Source: a virus. Taken from it: 64,000 bases of DNA. Shown one piece after another: positions 58,906 through 64,000 of this stretch. The notes beneath the pieces were generated by a model. The model made no database searches, was not told the origin of the DNA, and worked only from the letters and a program-made list of their open reading frames with translations. Made by a program: the position numbers and the translations under genes. The stretch spans positions 1-64,000 of IMG/VR virus record IMGVR_UViG_3300025070_000012, one strand, 5' to 3'. Positions within the stretch are counted from its first letter, which is position 1. Each line of letters opens with the position of its first letter.

Positions 58906-61900
58906 ATGGCAATTAAAGTCGTAGTCGGTTCATCACCACAAAGATCTGTTACGACAGTTCTAGAAGGCGAAAAGAAACCCCTCATAACTCCAGATTCAGT
59001 TACGCTCGGTGTTGATACCGTTGGCGAATACGTTGCCACGCTCGGTATATCAGGAAATGGTCTTATTATTACGCCTGAGGATGCGAATACTCGCAACCTT
59101 GAAACTTCTAATATCATTCTTGCTCACGCAAACACATCTTCAGAACTTAGTACAAATAACGATATACTAGGGTTCGTTCAGAACGTTGGTATTGATGAGT
59201 TTGGTCACGTAGATCTATTAAGTAGTCTATCATTCGATCCTCAGAACTTTACAAATTCTAATGGAGTAATTACCGCCAATCCAATTCAGATTGGTGATCT
59301 TATTCTTCAGAACAGTGATAACACTGCCGTCCTTAGTGGATTGACAGAGATTGGTGTTGGTGATCTTACGATTGCAAACACAACAATTGCATCCCCATCA
59401 AATCTACTTCTTGATGTTGCATCGAATGGTTTCATTACCTTCGGAGGCAATGAAGTTGTTGATCTTCCAACTCCGACATCTAACTCTGCGCCAACGACAA
59501 AAGAATATGTAGACTTGGAAATCCTTGCATTGGAAACAGGTCTTCTCTTTGTTGGAGATCCAATCGATCCAAATGATGGAGCTAACAAACGGTACGTTGA
59601 TGCGGTTGCAGAGATTGTATCTCGTTCGAAGTCTGTCAAGGCTGCAACAACTGCAGATCTTGGTGGGACGTTTGATTCGGGTAACACCACCTATGGTGCG
59701 ACAATCACACTGGATCCTGCCACACAACTCAATATCGATGATGTTGTAATCTGGTCTAAAGGAGATAGTCTACTTGTAAAAGATCAGACTAATCCATTAG
59801 AAAATGGTACATATGATATTCTAACAGTTGGTAATCAATTTGTCAACTGGGTAATTCAAAGAAATATTTTTGAAGACGATAGTAATGAGTTGCCAGGCTC
59901 GTTTGAATTTGTTACAGATGGTACAACAAACAGAGATAAAGGTTTCGTTGCAACTGTTGTTGATGCAGAAACTTTTGTTATTGACCAAGACGATGTTGTA
60001 TATCAACAGTTCTTTGGTGGCGGTAACCTCTCTGCAGGTAAAGATCTCACACTGATTGATGATAGAGAATTTGCTTTAAATTCAAATGTCACATTAGAGT
60101 CTATCACTTCTTTAGATCTTGAAGATCTTGTCATTACATCTAACACTGTTACGATTGACTCCACTGGTGGATTTGTCATCCCTGCTGGTACAACAGATCA
60201 AAGAACCACTCCACAACAAGGTATGATTCGTTACAATATTACGGACTCAAGATTTGAGGCGTATAATGGTAATGTGTGGACTGGACTTGGTGGAACAGTT
60301 GATGCTGATCAGGATACATTTGTTCGTGCAGAATCTTCTTCTGGTGCAGACAATGATGAACTAGAATTCGTTACTGCTGGTACACTAAGGTTAAACCTCG
60401 CCAATACTGGTAACCTTACCTTTGGTCACGCTCAGAATAAATTTACTGTTGACTATGATAACGGTAACACTATAATTGGTGGTTCCTTAACTATCAACAC
60501 TGATACTATTCTTGGTGCAGGGGAAGTTTCTTACTTCAATCAACTTGGTGCGATAAAACTACCAAACGGTGCGACTTATCAGAGACCATCTCCACCTGCG
60601 CCTGGCATGATCAGGTTCAATACAACTGATTCACGTTTCGAAGGTTATGATGGTAGTATCTGGTCAGGACTAGCAGGTTCTGTTATTGACGTTGACCAAG
60701 ATACAAAGATTATTGCGGAATCATCTCCAAACGCAGATAACGATCAGATCCAGTTCTTCACTCAGAATGCGAACAGACTGACTATCGAAGCGAATGGTAT
60801 GATCACAACGCCTGGCGCTGATACTGATTTAGAGATAGTACCTAGTGGTAATCTTTTAGTGGGTAACACTATTATATCGCAAGTTGCTGACCCTGTCAAC
60901 CCCCAAGATGCAGTTACTTTAAATTATTTGGAGAATGGTGGTTTTGCATCCACACTAACAATCATCGATGGTGCAAACTCATCTAACTTTGCAATCCTTG
61001 AAGATCCTCAGATTACTCTTGGACAAGGTCTTGAACTTAAAGGCGTTGATGAAATTGGAAATGAGATGGAACTGGCAGTTGCAAACACTGGTGTCCAAGC
61101 AGGTATGTACGGTAACGATGGGTTCTCACCTCGTATTCGTGTCACACCAGATGGACGTGTTGACTTTGCGACAGAGATTCCAGTAGAACTACAAGCGAAC
61201 GCTATTCCAGACTTTACAGAGACCTCTCGTGACATCATCGGTTTGATGTTCACAGATGGTTTCAATGCAGGTCTTCACAACGGTGTTGTAATTACTCACA
61301 ACGATGGTGGCGACTTGTTCGAAGTCGATCTTGTTGCGAATACAGTTTCACGTGTAATTGCAGGTAACGATGGTGTCCTTGTTGACAATGGTCAGACAGG
61401 TAATAACGCACCAACTCCTTTGGCGACTGCAAGAATTTATCACAACGATACATCTACTGTTGCGAACACTGCGAACTTTGGTGGCAACTTTATTCAGAAC
61501 ATGTCCTTCGATCAATACGGACACGTTGCAGATCTTGCGACTGCGAACACAGATAACCTTTACTATAGGTTAGATGGTGCAGTTGAGGGTACAGGAGTTC
61601 TGGTTGCGGCATCATTTGCAGACTCTGCGAACACAGATTATTATCTTAACCCATTCGAAACTTCTCGTATCAAAAACCTTATTCTTGGTTATGGTGCACC
61701 CAACTCATTCCTTGAGATGTCAGATGGGCCTCTGGAAACAGATAAGTCTTTCATCTATGCGTCTGGTGGTGAAATCGGATTTGTTGACAATTCCTTAAAT
61801 TACTTTGCGAAGGCAAACCGTTCAACTGGTGACTTCACAATCACTGGTGCGTTGATTGCTGGTGGTTTTGCAGATACGCAAGACACATCATTCGTAATCA

Positions 61901-64000
61901 ACCCTGCTGCAAACTCAAACGTTTACAACTTCTTTGTTGAAAATGCAATGTATCTCAAAGACAATGTCAATGAGATGGTATGGGATAGTACATCAGTTTC
62001 TTCAAATAATGGTATTCTTGAATTTAACGGAACTATTCTACGTAACATTGGTGCGGCAGAACTCGACAACGATGCGGTTACACTTGGTTATCTGAATGCC
62101 CAGTTGTTGGGTGGTGAAGGTATTAGTCTTTCTAATACATTTACTGTTGATGCCAACGTTGACGATAGTACACTTACTATTATTAATGACGTAATCCAAG
62201 TCAAAGATCAGGGTATCACAAACCAACAAATCTTTGAACCATTTATCAAACTGACTGGTGAAACAAATCCAGTCATTCCAGAAAGTTTTGTCACTGCAAA
62301 CTTGACTTTGTTTGATGGTTCAAACTGGTTGGTGAATGGTTCTCTACGTGATGAAACTTATTCTGCACAATCAGAACCAGAACTAACAATATACATTGGT
62401 GACACAGTCAACTTCTCTGTTTCTGGTGCAAACACTATTGCGTTATACATCAAAACCTCAGAAACTGCAGGTAGTGGAGATCAGGCATCTGGTGTAACAA
62501 ACCAAGGTGCGACTGGTGGAGAAACACTTACATTCGTTCCAGACACTGTCGGTACATTCTATTACATTGATGGTGCAGACACAAACCGTTCTGGTGTAAT
62601 TAATGTTCTACAACAATACACACCAGACGAAAACGTTTATCTTGGTGAGACAATTAACTTTGTCGCTGGTGAGGGTATTAACACAGTAGTATCCAATAAC
62701 ACCATTACGATATCTGCAGAACTCGCTACAGAATTTGCATCAAATGATAACAGGGGTGTCGCCGCATTTGTCGATACTGACTTCGTTGTTTCGAATGGTG
62801 TTGTTGAACTGGCGAATACTGGTGTGACTGCAGGGACTTATGGTTCTGCCTCTCAAATTCCAGTTCTAGAAATAGATGAACATGGTCTCATTCGTGTTGC
62901 AAACACATCTGCAGTTGCAGGCGTGGACAACATGCAGTGGAATACTGCGAACAACACACTTACCACTGAAACTGGTGACGGCTCATCATTCCACACATTC
63001 ATTAATACCTTCGGTGCAAATACATTCTTCTCAGACAATGTTGGGATTACAGGTAGTCTATTTATAGGTGGATTGGTCGACGGACGTGACATTGCACTGG
63101 ATGGTGCAAAACTAGATCTTCTTGAAGATGGTCTTGAACTAACACTTGACGGTAAGGTAACAGGAACTGCCACTTCTAACACAGGAGTGATGACACTTAC
63201 AACTGAACTTGCCAACACTGGTGTGGTTGCAGACACTTATGGTTCATCTACTGAGATTCCAATTATTACAATTGACGAAGACGGTAGAATTACTCTTGCA
63301 AACACTGCTGCTGTTGCAGGGGTTGACTCGTTCTCATACGAACCTGCAAACAATACAATCACTCTGGTTACTGGTGATGGATCTGAATTCCATCTTCAAA
63401 CACAGACAACTGTAACACTTGGTGGTGATGTAACTGGTACTGCAACGTCTTCGAATGGTAGTGTAGAAATTACTACAGACATATCGACTACTGGTGTTGT
63501 TGCAGGGGTTTACGGTACTGCATCTCAGATTCCTGTGGTTACAGTCGCTGCGGATGGTCGTATCACATCTATGTCCAACACTGCAGTGGCGGGTGTTGAA
63601 GACTTCTTCTATTCATCTGGAAACAATACTCTACACTTGGAGACAGGTGATGGTTCTGAGTTCCTCGCAAGAATTGATCTGTTCGGTGAAACAATCGACG
63701 GTGATGTATCATTCAATGGTGACATGTCTGTTAATGGCGACATTACTGCTACAGGAAATGTTTCGGTTGGAGAGACACTCACAGTTAATGGAACTGAAGT
63801 ACTCGTAACAAATACAGAAATCCTAGAGGGTATTAAAACAGTTGATGGTGCAGGTTCATCACTTGATGCAGACTTACTTGACGGACTTCATGCATCAGAC
63901 ATCTTGGCACAGGCTGCAAACACTGCAACTGGAAGTATCGGTAACGGTACAATTGATATTGATACTGGTGATGGTCTGGATGGTAGTGGTACATTTAACC
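58906..64000 (+). CDS. large tail fibre, 3' end outside window
   Basis: An open reading frame from ATG 58906 with no stop to the window end (about 1698 residues visible). Residues about 425-470 and 565-610 repeat a module (GMIRYNITDSRFEAYNGNVW, then DADQDTFVRAES). Residues about 1305-1570 hold three copies of GVVAGxYGxxxxIPxxxxDxxGRI. DADLLDGLHASD near residue 1653 is a common fibre motif. Residues about 1140-1235 look like the cupredoxin-like domain of the two fibres upstream, but the ligands are replaced (I1178, D1222, D1225, R1228). It may be the long tail fibre. Confidence 0.75.
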   Translation, partial: MAIKVVVGSSPQRSVTTVLEGEKKPLITPDSVTLGVDTVGEYVATLGISGNGLIITPEDANTRNLETSNIILAHANTSSELSTNNDILGFVQNVGIDEFGHVDLLSSLSFDPQNFTNSNGVITANPIQIGDLILQNSDNTAVLSGLTEIGVGDLTIANTTIASPSNLLLDVASNGFITFGGNEVVDLPTPTSNSAPTTKEYVDLEILALETGLLFVGDPIDPNDGANKRYVDAVAEIVSRSKSVKAATTADLGGTFDSGNTTYGATITLDPATQLNIDDVVIWSKGDSLLVKDQTNPLENGTYDILTVGNQFVNWVIQRNIFEDDSNELPGSFEFVTDGTTNRDKGFVATVVDAETFVIDQDDVVYQQFFGGGNLSAGKDLTLIDDREFALNSNVTLESITSLDLEDLVITSNTVTIDSTGGFVIPAGTTDQRTTPQQGMIRYNITDSRFEAYNGNVWTGLGGTVDADQDTFVRAESSSGADNDELEFVTAGTLRLNLANTGNLTFGHAQNKFTVDYDNGNTIIGGSLTINTDTILGAGEVSYFNQLGAIKLPNGATYQRPSPPAPGMIRFNTTDSRFEGYDGSIWSGLAGSVIDVDQDTKIIAESSPNADNDQIQFFTQNANRLTIEANGMITTPGADTDLEIVPSGNLLVGNTIISQVADPVNPQDAVTLNYLENGGFASTLTIIDGANSSNFAILEDPQITLGQGLELKGVDEIGNEMELAVANTGVQAGMYGNDGFSPRIRVTPDGRVDFATEIPVELQANAIPDFTETSRDIIGLMFTDGFNAGLHNGVVITHNDGGDLFEVDLVANTVSRVIAGNDGVLVDNGQTGNNAPTPLATARIYHNDTSTVANTANFGGNFIQNMSFDQYGHVADLATANTDNLYYRLDGAVEGTGVLVAASFADSANTDYYLNPFETSRIKNLILGYGAPNSFLEMSDGPLETDKSFIYASGGEIGFVDNSLNYFAKANRSTGDFTITGALIAGGFADTQDTSFVINPAANSNVYNFFVENAMYLKDNVNEMVWDSTSVSSNNGILEFNGTILRNIGAAELDNDAVTLGYLNAQLLGGEGISLSNTFTVDANVDDSTLTIINDVIQVKDQGITNQQIFEPFIKLTGETNPVIPESFVTANLTLFDGSNWLVNGSLRDETYSAQSEPELTIYIGDTVNFSVSGANTIALYIKTSETAGSGDQASGVTNQGATGGETLTFVPDTVGTFYYIDGADTNRSGVINVLQQYTPDENVYLGETINFVAGEGINTVVSNNTITISAELATEFASNDNRGVAAFVDTDFVVSNGVVELANTGVTAGTYGSASQIPVLEIDEHGLIRVANTSAVAGVDNMQWNTANNTLTTETGDGSSFHTFINTFGANTFFSDNVGITGSLFIGGLVDGRDIALDGAKLDLLEDGLELTLDGKVTGTATSNTGVMTLTTELANTGVVADTYGSSTEIPIITIDEDGRITLANTAAVAGVDSFSYEPANNTITLVTGDGSEFHLQTQTTVTLGGDVTGTATSSNGSVEITTDISTTGVVAGVYGTASQIPVVTVAADGRITSMSNTAVAGVEDFFYSSGNNTLHLETGDGSEFLARIDLFGETIDGDVSFNGDMSVNGDITATGNVSVGETLTVNGTEVLVTNTEILEGIKTVDGAGSSLDADLLDGLHASDILAQAANTATGSIGNGTIDIDTGDGLDGSGTFN

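Overview
This window is a continuous stretch of a T4-like (Tevenvirinae-type) contractile-tailed phage genome. The evidence is the core replication set (family B DNA polymerase gp43, sliding clamp gp45, clamp loader gp44/gp62, translational repressor RegA), a complete set of baseplate hub and wedge proteins (gp4, gp5, gp6, gp7, gp8, gp25, gp26, gp27, gp48, gp53, gp54 types), and T4-style late promoters (TATAAATA). The small Hsp20 chaperone, the virion-borne subtilisin-like and M15 peptidases, and the very large fibre proteins resemble marine T4-like phages. A DUF1127 protein hints at an alphaproteobacterial host, but nothing here settles the host. No photosynthesis gene, tRNA or CRISPR array was seen.

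Layout. 1-5 kb: the C-terminal part of gp43, then a compact rightward operon of small genes (DUF465-like, SH3-like, two MazG-type pyrophosphohydrolases, a DUF4338/DruA-like protein, a sulfotransferase and a degenerate HAD-like protein). 5-9.5 kb: a strong sigma70-type promoter leads into a DUF262/GmrSD-like protein with a C-terminal HNH motif. A glycosyltransferase, a secreted glycine-zipper protein, a nucleotidyltransferase and a shortened UDP-glucose dehydrogenase-like enzyme follow. 9.5-13.8 kb: the replication cluster 45-44-62-regA and hsp20, with two more strong promoters, three intrinsic terminators and a previously unlisted zinc-ribbon gene. 13.9-14.65 kb: small late genes including the DUF1127 protein.

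14.64-19.78 kb runs leftward: tape measure, a gp26-type chaperone pair joined by a probable -1 frameshift, a tail-tube-fold protein, a gp2-like protein, a nine-cysteine mini-protein, an unknown and gp4. Two face-to-face TATAAATA promoters at about 19.8 kb separate this block from a long rightward late operon that runs to the window end. That operon encodes gp48, gp53, gp27, gp5, an M15 peptidase, gp25, gp6, gp7, a small fibre, an S8 protease, gp8, a DUF4815 protein, an S74 fibre, a 3763-residue repeat protein, a collagen-like fibre, and a tail fibre cut by the window edge.

The early half copies DNA and probably edits nucleotide pools, sugars or surface polymers. The late half builds the tail and its adhesins. 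The most unusual signals are: the slippery site that fuses the two chaperone reading frames; three related cupredoxin-like domains in three different tail proteins, one with its copper ligands replaced; the interleaved repeats of the giant protein; the phage-borne DUF262-HNH protein; and the paired late promoters.
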